Shown here: one piece after another, positions 12,401 through 22,384 of the stretch
How the letters are laid out: each line of letters starts with the position of its first letter
How positions within the stretch are numbered: position 1 is the first letter of the stretch
Source of the DNA: Hericium rajendrae
Lineage: Eukaryota; Basidiomycota; Agaricomycetes; Russulales; Hericiaceae
Length of the DNA stretch: 64,000 nucleotides
Reading direction: 5' to 3'
NCBI GenBank assembly: GCA_033439255.1
Contig: CM065879.1
Span: 4,284,501 to 4,348,500 of the forward strand
Translations under genes and position numbers: made by a program
The notes under the pieces: model-generated
Told to the model about the DNA's origin: nothing
The model's database searches: none
Seen by the model: the letters and a program-made list of their open reading frames with translations, nothing else

Positions 12401-13483
12401 TCATCACATCATACGCCTGCGCCACGACCTCCTGCCCACCGCTCCAGAGCGCACGCCCGCTCCCGTCCCCATACCTCTCCGCACTGCCATAGAACCGCAA
12501 CTCGTACGTGACGTCCAGCCGCGGCAGCTCCCACGGATTCTGGTGCTCGAGCCATGGATCGGGCGCCTCGAGCTGGCTCCCGTCCGCCTCGTTGATGAGC
12601 TGCTTGAAGATGCCGTACCTGTAGCGCAGGCCGTAGCCCCACACGGGCAGCTCCTGCGTCGCGGACGAGTCGAGGTAGCACGCGGCGAGGCGCCCGAGGC
12701 CGCCGTTGCCCAGCGCGGCGTCGCGCTCCTGCACGAGCACGTCCTCGAGCCCGAAGCCGAGGCTCGTGAGTGCGGTGCCGTATGTCGGCTGCACACCGAG
12801 GTTGAGCAGCGCGTTGGAGAGCGTGCGGCCCATGAGGAACTCGAGCGAGAGGTAGTAGGCGCGCTTGGGCGCCTTGCGCGTGTAGTGCAGCTGGGTGGAG
12901 TTCCAGTTTACCTGGAAAAAGGTAAAGGCGTTGGTCTATTGAGGCGCGAAAGAGGAATAAACCCGCGTACGATCAAGTTGTCGCGAACGGACAAAGCTGC
13001 GGCCTGATAGGCACCAAAATCGTCAAGGTTGTATGGTGCGCGAGCGAGCGACGTCTGCACATGGCCGACGATGGACTTCGTCACGTCGGGAAGTTCTATC
13101 GAGGTCAAGAATGGTAAGCATTTGTGCACAATGACATGACGCCGACATCAACTGGATGACTTTAAGCATCATGACGCGCTGACAGCTTGTCCTTGCAGAT
13201 CTTTCACGCATACCCGCGAAGTGCAGGCGCACCAAAGAGACACGCTCACCGGTATGCAGACCCTCATGGCCATCTTCCACGTCTTCTCGTCGCCCCTCGG
13301 CCACTTCTCCTGGCCTTCATCATCGACTTCAGGAAAGTCGCCTGCACAACAACAGCATCAATATTCTGCAAAATCCACCGGCGCGTCAACATCACCTGTG
13401 AGCGACCGGACGTGCCTGCGCCGCGGGCCCTTCTTCGCGGCCGCCGGCCTCCCGATGCTCTTGATGTCGATTGTCGAGGTCAT
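9436..13483 (-). CDS. GPH1: Glycogen phosphorylase
   Basis: Releases glucose-1-phosphate from glycogen with pyridoxal phosphate (PLP) as cofactor, in the cytosol. Reading the minus strand, the start at 13483 gives [13 protein letters not shown], and two introns later [17 protein letters not shown]. The conserved core follows: [63 protein letters not shown], then [46 protein letters not shown] and the linker [11 protein letters not shown]. The PLP-lysine site is EASGTSNMK (about 10120-10145), followed across an intron by [18 protein letters not shown]. The C-terminus [15 protein letters not shown] matches fungal enzymes. More than ten short introns interrupt it, and every junction I checked keeps frame, so this gene looks intact. 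The length, about 870 residues, suits the family. Phosphorylation control is known for yeast Gph1; I could not verify a site here. Confidence 0.95.
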
Positions 13484-14681
13484 GCTGCACTGGTCGGTGT
13501 CGTCGCTGCAGTTGACGAGGCTCCTTGATAAAAGGAGTGATGGGCACTGTCAGAGTTGCGATGGTGCCGCTTTATACGCGCGGGTGTTCGGATTATGGAC
13601 CTCGAGCAGTCCAACCTGACCTTATCCTGCTGACGTAATCGAGACCCGGCGCACTCTGGGGAAGGGATCCCACGTTCCCGGGCTCCATTGGGTGCGAAGT
13701 AGCAGCAAATCCAGGATCTTTTCGTTCCAGATCTGGGGCAGAGACGGAAACTAACGTGAGTATTGGCCACGTATGGTTGAGTCTGTGCGTCAAACCCGAG
13801 TTTCCTTACCATTGCTTGGCTCCCGAGCCTACAGGGGTCCTTTAAAGAACCTTGTCGTTGAGGCGCGGGATGGTCACCAGCCACTAGCTTACGGGTCAGC
13901 CGTGACAAACGGTTTCTCGAATGCGGGAAGAATGCATTCAAATGGCAAGAACAATACAGCTCAATGGACAGCGCTCAGGGCTTCTATGACTCTTTAACGG
14001 AGAAGCAGCGCATGGATTGGTCTTGCTGGCTATCACTTGCTACCGGCGTGAGCGCCATGTCGAAGAATGGTAGACTGGTGACCAAGTCTCTCGTACACAA
14101 GGACGGACGAGTCGAGTGTCGTGTAGAGAAAGAATGGCGCCGTCGCAGAACGTGTTCCGGGGGCCGAATGGATTGCATGATCCCTATGGGAACTTGCCCG
14201 TGTGTCCGGGCCTGGAGTTGGCTTTGTGCCTGAAGTGGAGACACTGACGCGGAGTGAGAAGAACGAAGATGCACAGGTTCGGGGCCTAGATGGTTTTGTT
14301 GAGATAATTCTGACACCAATCTTAGCATCAAGAGATCGAGAACGACAGATGATTTGGGTCCAATGATATTGAGCGATTAGCCAGTGGAACGGAGAAACGT
14401 GCTGACAATAGTGCTGACAATGATCTTAAGTTCCCCTGCCAGTTGCGGGCAAGGTATCATGATTAGAAACACATCAGCTCGGACAATGAAAAGCGCAGAT
14501 ACAAGACATCACCAAGTAGATACGAAAAGCTTAGCTATTTGGATCCTCCATTTGATCCCACTATCCAATATATGCTTCTGGTTACAGATTCAGCACCGGA
14601 GAGGATCCAATCCGAACCACTTTATGAGACCTCGGGCTCAGTGCCACACCCATATTAAGATATTCCGTAGATGCACGACCA
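13484..14681. other. Intergenic region upstream of glycogen phosphorylase
   Basis: About 1.2 kb between the start of glycogen phosphorylase and the 3' end of the membrane-protein gene, both on minus. Short open frames exist on both strands, but none shows a domain, a paired splice pattern or a repeat. It should hold the GPH1 promoter. Confidence 0.45.
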
Positions 14682-15437
14682 TTACTGCTTCTTGCCGTTG
14701 ATCTCTTTCTGCGATACGCGGCTCGCCGTATTGATTGACGCGGCGATGTCGCGTCCAAGGGTATAAATAATGAACCAGGGATAAGCAGCCAAAGTCTGGG
14801 CAAAGTCAAATGTCAGGAACAGCTCGAAATGACAACTTTCCAAATGGAAACTTACGAGTTAGGTAAGACCCAATAGACAAGCAGATCCTGCAGGTTGTTG
14901 TGTCCGACGGAACACCCTCCGCAATAGTACTCCTGGAGCCAATACAAGGCAGTCTTGGAGAAAGTCATGAGCGCGCCCGTGTATCCAATGAGCGACGCTG
15001 CCTGCCACCCGCTGACGTGGGCGAGGTAGAGGTACAAGACGTTAATGAAGGTCTCCACAAGATTCATGAAAGCTGTTACAATGAGTTTCAGTTACGATTT
15101 TTATGACAAGAAAGCAGCGTACATTGTGCGTTGGTAAACCATTATTGTCTTCCAATGCTTTGATACCGTAGACCTGATAGACCGAAGTCAACGAAATTGG
15201 TGTCGGAGAAATAATGAGAACATACGTGGTCAATCTCCTGGTAAATGGAATAAGGTTGCCATATCCAATGGAGGTCACCGCCCACCATCGACCGAGGCCT
15301 GCATACAATGTCACCACGACACAACAATAAAAGTGCATATGAACATACCGGAAGAAGCAGTAGAACGCATCCCATAGAATAACAGGCGTGGTCAACAGAA
15401 ACCAGAGCGATATCCAGGTGTACGTTTTCGGGGCCAT
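14682..15437 (-). CDS. Conserved fungal multi-pass membrane protein, function unknown
   Basis: A small (about 225 residue) protein with four to five predicted membrane segments, of a type widespread in fungi without an assigned role; the layout recalls EBP/EXPERA-like proteins but I do not assert that. The minus-strand start at 15437 gives MAPKTYTWISLWFLL, then PVILWDAFYCFFR at an exon edge. Next exons read PRSMVGGDLHWIWQPY, EIDHVYGIKALEDNNG and NLVETFINVLYLYLAHVSG, then LMTFSKTALYWLQEYY, GHNNLQDLLVYWVLPN and finally FIIYTLGRDIAASINTA before the stop at 14682-14684. In the last exon the frame slips by one base between LWLLIP and FIIYTLG (about 14770-14785). It is divergent from the second BTB gene, with 283 bp between the starts. 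Confidence 0.72.
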
Positions 15438-15688
15438 GCTGGTCGTCGTCTTCGTGGAGAGGTCGCCGTATCGTGGAGGTCGTACCACTCGTGAACGTGA
15501 GAATAGGAAGGACATGAAACTGACGGGAACAGCTGCGGCATTGCTGCGGCCTTCCTCCGACCGCGACGGAAATCATCACGTGCAGGACGCGACACGCGTG
15601 CGGACTCGTCGGAGCCGCGCAATTGCAGCTCTCGTCCACCAGACCACCTCTGCACAGCGACACAACGGTCTTTGTCTTTTTTCTTCTT

Positions 15689-15694
15689 TATATA
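15689..15694 (+). promoter_or_regulatory. TATA-like box of the second BTB gene
   Basis: TATATA preceded by a long T/C-rich stretch, 27 bp before the first ATG at 15721. Such close spacing would place transcription start near or after that ATG, so the in-frame ATG codons at 15724 or 15742 may be the ones used. Confidence 0.4.
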
Positions 15695-15720
15695 CTCCAC
15701 CCTCCCTTTGAACGTCCAAG

Positions 15721-16908
15721 ATGATGGAAATAGACAGCAACATGCCCCCGATTTCGCGCATGCCGCTCTCGTTAAAGAGGCAGCGCGACGACGCCTTCCT
15801 CGACGACGCGCTCCTGCCCCCATCTGTCCACCCTGTACCAACAGCAATGGTCCGCCTCGGGCGTCGTAGTTCCTCCTCTTCATCTCCCAGCGCTTCTCCA
15901 GCCAAGCGACGGCAGCTCGATCCTGCACCCACACCACCCCGCAACCCACTGCTCGACAACTACGTCGTCCCGTCATACAAGCCGTACTGGTTCGACGACG
16001 GCGACGTCGTGCTCATCGTTTCCGACCATTTGTTTAAACTGCGCAGCGCGACGCTCGCATGCTCCGACATCTTCGGCGACATGTTTGCCCTCGCGCACCC
16101 ACAGAGCGCGGAGACTCTCGATGGATGCCCGATCGTCCATCTCATGGATCGCCCCAGGATTGGATGCTCACCCTGCAGTGGATTGACGATCCTATGTGAG
16201 TGTTCCTTTCCGTACCTGAAGAAGTGTATGTTAAAGAAAGGGAAAGTCAATTTTGGAACAAAGTATGACATCCCGTACGAGACGATCGCGAGCACATTGC
16301 GCATATCGACCAAGTACGAGATCACGCCGCTCCGCCGGATTGCCACCAAGCAGTTGTCTACCGCCTCTGGCCGCGGAATATACGACGCATGGACAACCGG
16401 GCATTCACTCCCCATAGACTAGGTATGTACCGCTCTCCTGCTCAATGGCAAGAGCCACTGACATGCGCGCCCAGACGCAATCAAACTCGCCTACGACTGC
16501 GATCTGCCCGAAATCCTCCCCACAATCTTTTACTCCCTCTGCACTGACCTGCAACAGAACCGCCTCCCGCCCGCATCACAACAGCTACTATCGCCCGCCG
16601 ACCGCCAGCGCCTGCAGACGGGGCTCACACAGCTCGCGCAGTTTGACCAGGAAATCCAAGCGGATCTGCACGCAGCGCTCGCCGGCCAGTGTACCGCGTG
16701 CGGGGATCACATCGCCGGGTACTGGGAACGCAAGCTCGAGCACGCGCGCACCGAGTCGTGGTTGATGCGGGTGCTGGACACGATGTACGGCTCGCTGGAG
16801 GACGTCGCGCAGGGCGTGTGTCAGGACTGCTTGGCGCTGCATTGGGACATTGTTGATTCGAGCATCAAGAGGCTCGAGAAGGTCATTCCCAAGTTCTTTG
16901 GATTTTGA
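15721..16908 (+). CDS. BTB/POZ-domain protein 2
   Basis: Paralog of the BTB gene at 7.5 kb, with a Ser/Pro/Arg-rich leader of about 80 residues ahead of the BTB domain. The domain opens with YKPYWFDDGDVVLIVSD, then FKLRSATLACSDIFGDMF and LDGCPIVHLMDRP. Just after this the C run at about 16150 is one base short; in the neighbouring frame it reads DWMLTLQWIDDPM up to the intron. Exon 2 holds YETIASTLRISTKYEI and LRRIATKQL, with another one-base slip near 16350 before MDNRAFTPHRL. The last exon runs from DAIKLAYDCDLPEILP to CTACGDHIAGYWERK, CQDCLALHWDIVDSS and FFGF with a stop at 16906-16908. The two CxxC pairs in this half could bind a metal (inference). Partners are unknown. Confidence 0.7.
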
Positions 16909-17175
16909 ACTGCTTTTCTGCTGGTCTGGGATGCTGTCCCTAGAGTCCATTGGATGGAGTCGTTGTAAGCACTATGCTTTGAATTTGCATGCACATTCGG
17001 ATACCTCATATCATATGTAGCCTTTAGCATATATACCATTCATAATTCATCAATGTTGTTTTCAGTTTTGAGCAATCATCACCGTACCCACGATTCAGAT
17101 GTTTGGTCCGACCAGTCGTTTCACTGCACGTGGGGTGAGCGGGCCGGTTTCGCTCGGTCCCATATCTACCGTTTC

Positions 17176-17555
17176 GGACGCGTCGATGCGACAGACCAGA
17201 CTTCAACATTCTTGCAACTCAACCACCGCTGGCAGTCTCGATGTTATGAGACCCAATTCATTGTGTTTCTATTTGCTGACCATCCAGGCTTTCGGAAAGA
17301 ACTTCAAGGCATATGAGGCCAAGATCGTCTCGACATGATTGGTCGCCGCGCTTGCGATTGCAGACAAACGCGTCGACGCGACTTAGACCAGGTGTCGTTC
17401 GTACAACTCATCCACCACTGGCGGTCTCGATGTTATGAGACCCAATTCATTATGTTTCTGTTTGCTGACCATCAGGGCTTTCGATCAGAACTCCATGCAT
17501 ATGAGGCGAAGATCGTCTCGAGATGATTGGTCGCCGCGTTCGCGATCGTAGACAA
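17176..17555. repeat. Two-copy 189-bp tandem repeat
   Basis: Copy 1 (about 17178-17366) and copy 2 (about 17367-17555) start at ACGCGTCGAYGCGAC and share TCTCGATGTTATGAGACCCA 189 bp apart (17236 and 17425), as well as a block ending in GATTGGTCGCCGCG. They differ by scattered substitutions and a few small gaps. The period equals 63 codons and one frame stays open through much of both copies, but stops fall at the unit ends and no domain is visible. Confidence 0.75.
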
Positions 17556-17730
17556 TCCTGGTCGCATCCGGGTCACAGCCTACAGTTTCAGCTCAAGGTC
17601 AGTCAGACATACGAGGCGGTGTCCCAGTTCAAATCTGTACGAGGTGATTAAGAACAGCGCGCTGGGACGAGGGATTCCCCACCTCCCCACCTTCTCATCT
17701 TCCCACTTCCCCATCTCCACATCTTCATTA

Positions 17731-17830
17731 CTTCTTCATCACTACATTTCATACACACCTTCTTCACTTCTTCATCACTACATTTCATACACACCTTCAT
17801 TTCTTCATCATTACATAGCATACACACCAC
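17731..17830. repeat. 36-bp pyrimidine-rich tandem repeat, about 3 copies
   Basis: Copies begin at 17731, 17767 and about 17800, each carrying CTTCTTCATCACTACATTTC and ATACACACC, with the third slightly shorter and diverged. It sits 50 bp before the start of the small gene at 17876, so it probably lies in its promoter or 5' untranslated leader. Confidence 0.75.
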
Positions 17831-17875
17831 ATCTTCGATCTTTCTCAAAGCCACACTCATTTAATTATCGCTACC

Positions 17876-18627
17876 ATGCCTGCCCCGTCTCCCCCTCCTG
17901 GTTCTGATGCATTCAACACGGAGCTGGCCAAAGCCCTGCGGGCTCTCCCCCCATCCTCTCCCTCTCTCAAGAGCAAGCTGGGCTTCGCCGTCACGCGCTG
18001 CATCAGTACGTCGTCTTCCCCTCCGCACCCTGCACCCACTCATCCCACCACAGGCAAAGTGCGCGGCTTCTGGAAGCCCGCCAAGGCGCTGCAGTACCCC
18101 CGCGCGGCGCCCCCCACGCGCGAGGGCTCTCCCCGCCCGCCCGCCATCTTCGTGACGACTGAGACGGCGGGTTCGCGGCGTACCGTCCTACGCCGTGCGA
18201 CTCGCCCCTCAGCGCCGCGTCGTCGGGCGCGCCCGCCACGCCGCAGCCGGACCTGCGCAATGTCCCCGCAGTCCTCGAGGAGGCCGCCACCGACGTGACA
18301 GCGGAGTGTGCATCACCCGCGAACGTCGAGGAGAAGGACCTGTTCGACCTGGTGCGCGAGGAGGAGCTCGGGGACGCCGACTCCCTCGTCGCGGTGTGTT
18401 CGCCGTGGCTCGGCCCGAGCGCGAGCTTCGAGAGCGCCTATTCGGATTTGGTCTCGCCCGTGGAGGAGGGGGAGCGCGCGGAGGAGATGGGGGTCGAGGT
18501 CGAGGTCAAGAACGCGATGCTGGCGGAGTTTTTGCATGCGCTGTGGATGGAGCGGCACGGAGGTGAGAGCGTCGCTCAAGATGAGTGGAGGGCGCTCGGC
18601 ACGATTGTGGAGGAGGAGGGCGCGTAG
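17876..18627 (+). CDS. Small hypothetical protein, basidiomycete type
   Basis: Not recognised. The start gives MPAPSPPPGSDAFNTELAK, then a helical segment LKSKLGFAVTRCI. A 50-nt intron (about 18007-18052) keeps frame into SKVRGFWKPAKALQYP. Near 18168-18175 the frame slips by one base (a T appears to be missing in GGTTCGC); the continuing frame reads PATPQPDLRNVPAVLEEA, then EEKDLFDLVREEELGDADS and ends in an acidic helix with AMLAEFLHALWMERHGG and a stop at 18625-18627. Total length is about 230 residues. There is no signal peptide or membrane segment. The acidic C-terminal half with hydrophobic helices suggests a protein-binding role, but that is a guess. Confidence 0.5.
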
Positions 18628-19299
18628 GCGCGTGGGTGCCGGGGCGCTGGTCGGGTGTAGGCCCGGCTGGTGTCCGAGGGGGGTGGGGGTCCACAGCGTA
18701 TTGCGGGTTTGCTTTCTCTTGGGTTTTAGGTTGCCTCTTGTTTGGGTCGTTCACTTGCTTTGCTTTCAGCTTCGCCAGAAAATTAGCGGAAAACCACGAA
18801 AAAAATTCAAATCGACAAAAGCCATTCTATAAAAATTCAAAAACCAGAAAATCTCCAGAGGAAATCGTTTCGTGCTAACCGCGATCTTGTTTTGTTTTCT
18901 AGTTTCTTATACAGGTATTCAGCGGGTTCAAATTGATGGTCAGGTGAGTTATCCTCCTGCCATGCATCCCCTGGTGCGGTGACTGATGTCTTCGTCACTT
19001 TAGGATGGGATTGGGTCCTTTGATTGGTATTGTCGTCGGGTCCGGTGTCTGGCCAACATCGGTTTCGGAGGCGGTGTCACGGAGTGCTCAACGCACGCAA
19101 GTCAATCTTCAAGATTCGGTGCGTGCTTTAATTCTGCTCTCCGACTTGAAACTTATACACGACCTTAGTTTATCGACGTCAAGACTCGTTTCAACTGCAA
19201 GACCCTTCAATGTCAAGATTTCTCAACGTCAAGCGCAAGTATCACAAAAACAAATTGCGAGATGCACCGCGCTCTCCCGAGGCATTCAGGTGAGTTTTC

Positions 19300-20460
19300 G
19301 TTTTTCAGTTCTGTCTGGTGTCGTGTTGACGATGTCGATGTTGTGCAGATTCAGTCGTCATTTACATCACGCCTCGTTCAACGTCAATATTTTCATCACT
19401 ACTAACTTCATCACCGTCAAAGTTCTTCTCATCTTCAACACTTCGTCAAGTCTCGAGCTCCTTTAAGAAGCTAAGTTGTTGTCTCTGCTCTGTTCATTGG
19501 TGAGTAGATTATCTATTGGTCGACAGCTTCCATTGACCTTCATTCGTAGCCTCTTGTTTATCTAGTCATTCATCTTCGATTCACCGCCCACTCATTCGAT
19601 TTCTTCAATGTGCGTCGCTCTCTTTCCGTACTATGCTCAATTGACATTCTTGTCCAAACAGATTTACATTTCAAACATCGACCCTTCCACAAACCACATT
19701 CGCATCACCGTCTACACCATTAACATTCCTGTCATCATCACCACCTCGTCTTTTCCCCATCCACCACCTTCATTAACGTCACCGTCAAAATTTCCTCATC
19801 TTCAAAACCACAAAAACTCTCGAGCTCCTTTAAGAAGCTAAGTCGTTGTCTCTGCTCTGTTCACTGGTGAGTTACATTATCTATTGGTCGACGGCTTCCA
19901 TTGACCTTTGTTTCTAGCTCTCTTGCTTATCCAGTCATTTGTTTCGATTCGCCGTCCGCTCATTTGATTTTTTAAATGTACGTCGCCTATCTTTCCGTAC
20001 CATGAATAATCTGACGTTTTGTGTCCATTCAGATTTACATTTCAAATCTCGACTCTTCCACAAACCACATTCCTATCACCGTCTACACCATTACCCCGTC
20101 ATCACTACCACCTCGTCATTTCCCGTCCACCACCTTCATCACTACCAACATCACCGTCAAAGTTTTCCTAATCTTCAAAACACCATCAAACCTCGAGCTC
20201 CTTTAAGAAGCTAAGTCGTTGTCTCTGCTCTGTTCATTGGTGAGTTTCATTCCTTGGTCGTCGACTTCCGCTGACTTTCGTTTCGTAGCTCTCTTGCTAA
20301 TTCCGCCATTTGCCTTTTCACCATCTGATTCGTTCCCCTTCGATCTCTCTATTGTGCGCGGCTTTCTTTCTGTACCATGCTCGATCTGATATCTTCTATC
20401 CATTCAGATTTACGTTTCAAACATCGACATTCCCCTCACAATCACATTCGCATTACCTTC
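19300..20460 (+). repeat. About 370-bp tandem repeat carrying splice-site pairs
   Basis: Anchored on CTCGAGCTCCTTTAAGAAGC at 19452, 19819 and 20192 (periods 367 and 373). Each unit has CTCTGCTCTGTTCAYTG followed by GTGAGT, then about 170 bp containing a TTGGTCGAC-type block and a pyrimidine tract, then a CAG followed by ATTTACRTTTC, then about 200 bp of A/C-rich sequence leading to the next anchor. Read as RNA, each unit is one exon of about 200 nt and one intron of about 175 nt. Every exon has a stop codon at the same place (in TTTAAGAAGCTAA), so a long protein is unlikely. A fourth, partial unit fades into simple sequence near 20440. Confidence 0.75.
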
Positions 20461-20589
20461 TACATCATCATCGTTCCCGTCCTCACCACCGCTATACTCT
20501 TGTCATTCCCATTTGCCTTTTCACCACCATTCGTTCCCCCCCATCCTATTAGTGCCCCTCTTTCCGTCATCTCCCATCTATTCAGATTT

Positions 20590-20830
20590 ATGCTTCAAAC
20601 GTCATCTCCCCATCCCCACCACCACCCCCATCCCCCCCACGTCATCTCCCCATTCACCACCACCACCGTTCTGCCGTCATCTCTTCATCCACCACCATCA
20701 CCACCATCTGCCCCGTCATCTCCTCATCCACCACCACCACCACCCCTCCCCCGTCATCTCCCCATTCACCACCACCCCTTCCCTCACCGTTATCCGTCCA
20801 CACCATTCACCATCACCCACCCTGCCTTCC
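20590..20830. repeat. C/A-rich simple repeat (CCACCA-like)
   Basis: Imperfect runs of CCACCA, CATCTCC and ACCACC make one strand nearly pure C, A and T. It is low complexity and directly follows the exon/intron-like repeat array. Open frames here (His/Pro/Ser-rich) are composition artefacts. Confidence 0.75.
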
Positions 20831-21397
20831 GCGCACACGTCTCACGTCATCTGGTTAAAAGGCGGACAAGCCCGCTGGTCCTGTATGGTATTTCGGCTGC
20901 CTGCAGGGTCCACCACCCGCGCGTGAAGTGCCTTTTTTCTTTTTCTTTTCTGTTTCCCTTCTGTTCATTTTGTTTGTTTCTCCTGTTCCTGGTATGACAT
21001 GTATTCTGCTCTTTTCTACTCATTTGTTAATATATTGCTTCGGGATTGGGGGTTGGGATTTGGAACGATCCGTGTGACCGCATGAGTGAAATATGAATCG
21101 ATCCTACTGAGCAAATTCTAAGGTTCTAAGGTTGAAACAAGACGCTTCTGTTACACTACGATAACGCTATCGCCCGCGCTGACTTACATAGAAATTTGTC
21201 GCACTTCCCATTGGCAGAATAAGTACTTGTAAAGCTGCAGGAACTGAAATTGAAAGCAGCTCGATGACGATGACGATCCTACTCGGCAACTCCCGCTCAA
21301 CCAGCTTTCTGAGCTTTTGCACGCGAGTTGCGCGTAGACCGTTCCATCCTCCATTCGCACCGTGCTCACGACTTGTATCTCAATCGTCTAAAACATA

Positions 21398-22270
21398 ATG
21401 GCCACTAATCCCACCACCATCATCAAGGAAGAAAAGAACCCCCGCGGCATCCCCAAAGCCCTCTTCATCGTGCGCTCGCATCCCAATCCCTATCCCCCCA
21501 TTGAAACTGACCATCCTTCCTCCACCGTCTTTCAGAACGATGTCGAGGAATATCTCGGCGGTCCCGACGCCGAGGTCGAAAAAGTCCTGAACGCCTTCCA
21601 GGATGCGCTTGCGTACGTCGTCCCGTCTTGTCCTCGCGCGTCCGATCTCGGCGCGATCGCTGAGCAGGCTGCAGGAAGTACCGGTATATGGACGGTAATC
21701 TGACGCAGCGGCGGCGAAGCCTGGAGGACAAGATCCCGGATATCAAGAAGACGCTGAATATGGTCGAGTTCCTGCGGGACAGACGGGTGCGTGCTGCCGT
21801 GGCTGTTGTTTTTATGTCATGCTGAGTGTGTGTAGAATGCGCCGGCGGGAGACGAGGATGAGCTTGAGGAGGAGGACGTGGAGGGAGCGCGTCGAAGCCT
21901 CTGCGGACGACGTTTGAGCTCGCCGAGACGTTATATGCAGAGGCGGAGCTGGAGGAGACGGATACGGTCTATCTGTGGCTCGGGGTATGTCTGCCTAAGA
22001 TCTTACGCCAACCCCTTTGATCGACGGATGGTCTGCCAGGCAAATGTCATGCTATCATACAAAATCCCAACGGCAGTGGATCTGCTCAAGTCCAAACTGG
22101 AAGCGGCGCAGACCAGTCTGAACAACACGATAGAGGATTTGGAGTTCTTGCGCGAGCAGCTGACGATCATGGAGGTGAACACCGCGCGGGTGTATAACTG
22201 GGACGTCAAGAGGCGGCGGGAAAGAAAAGTGAAGGAGCAAGCGGCGAAGCCGCTCGAGAGTAAAGACTAA
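21398..22270 (+). CDS. PAC10: Prefoldin subunit 3
   Basis: Alpha-type subunit of the hexameric prefoldin chaperone (VBP1 in humans), which hands nascent actin and tubulin to CCT in the cytosol. MATNPTTIIKEEKNPRGIP opens, with VFQNDVEEYLGGPD and VLNAFQDALA to the exon end at 21612. Using the CTGCAG acceptor, exon 2 starts at 21675 and gives KYRYMDGNLTQRRRSLEDK and IPDIKKTLNMVEFLRDRR, the first coiled-coil helix. After the next intron an acidic linker is followed by a one-base frame slip (about 21895-21900) before LRTTFELAETLYAEAEL, DTVYLWLG, ANVMLSYKIPTAVDLL and LEFLREQLTIMEVNTARVYN, ending with WDVKRRRERK, the classic subunit 3 signature. About 195 residues, usual for the family. Convergent with MRD1, with 114 bp between stops. 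Confidence 0.92.
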
Positions 22271-22384
22271 CAGCCCGGAATAATGTTACAACCAAAATGC
22301 ATACTGATATATCGATACCCCATGAAGGAACTAGGAAGAGTACATGGCTGTATGATAGCATTGTACTGTAATAACATGTCATAC

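Larger units (their letters stand above)
16909..17875. other. Repeat-bearing spacer upstream of the 17.9 kb gene
   Basis: No supported gene. It holds a two-copy 189-bp tandem repeat and a 36-bp pyrimidine-rich tandem repeat, both listed separately. The last 170 bp are C/T-rich and may be the promoter and 5' leader of the gene at 17876. Confidence 0.5.
18628..21397. other. 2.8-kb spacer with repeated exon/intron-like units
   Basis: No continuous protein-coding frame. From about 18870 it shows a chain of well-formed splice signals (TTATACAG, GGTCAGGTGAGT, CACTTTAG, TTCGGTGCGT, ATTCAGGTGAGT, TTGTGCAG) and then a three-copy repeat of about 370 bp, listed separately. It ends in a C/A-rich simple repeat. 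The most likely content is a spliced non-coding RNA or a long spliced 3' untranslated region of the gene at 17876. Confidence 0.45.

Noticed and set aside
13484-14681. Small open frames upstream of glycogen phosphorylase
   Set aside because: No shared splice structure, domain or composition supporting any of them.
19600-20997. His/Ser/Pro/Thr-rich open frames in the repeat array
   Set aside because: They arise from CAT/CAC/TCC simple sequence, stop at the same point in each unit and sit across splice-like sites.
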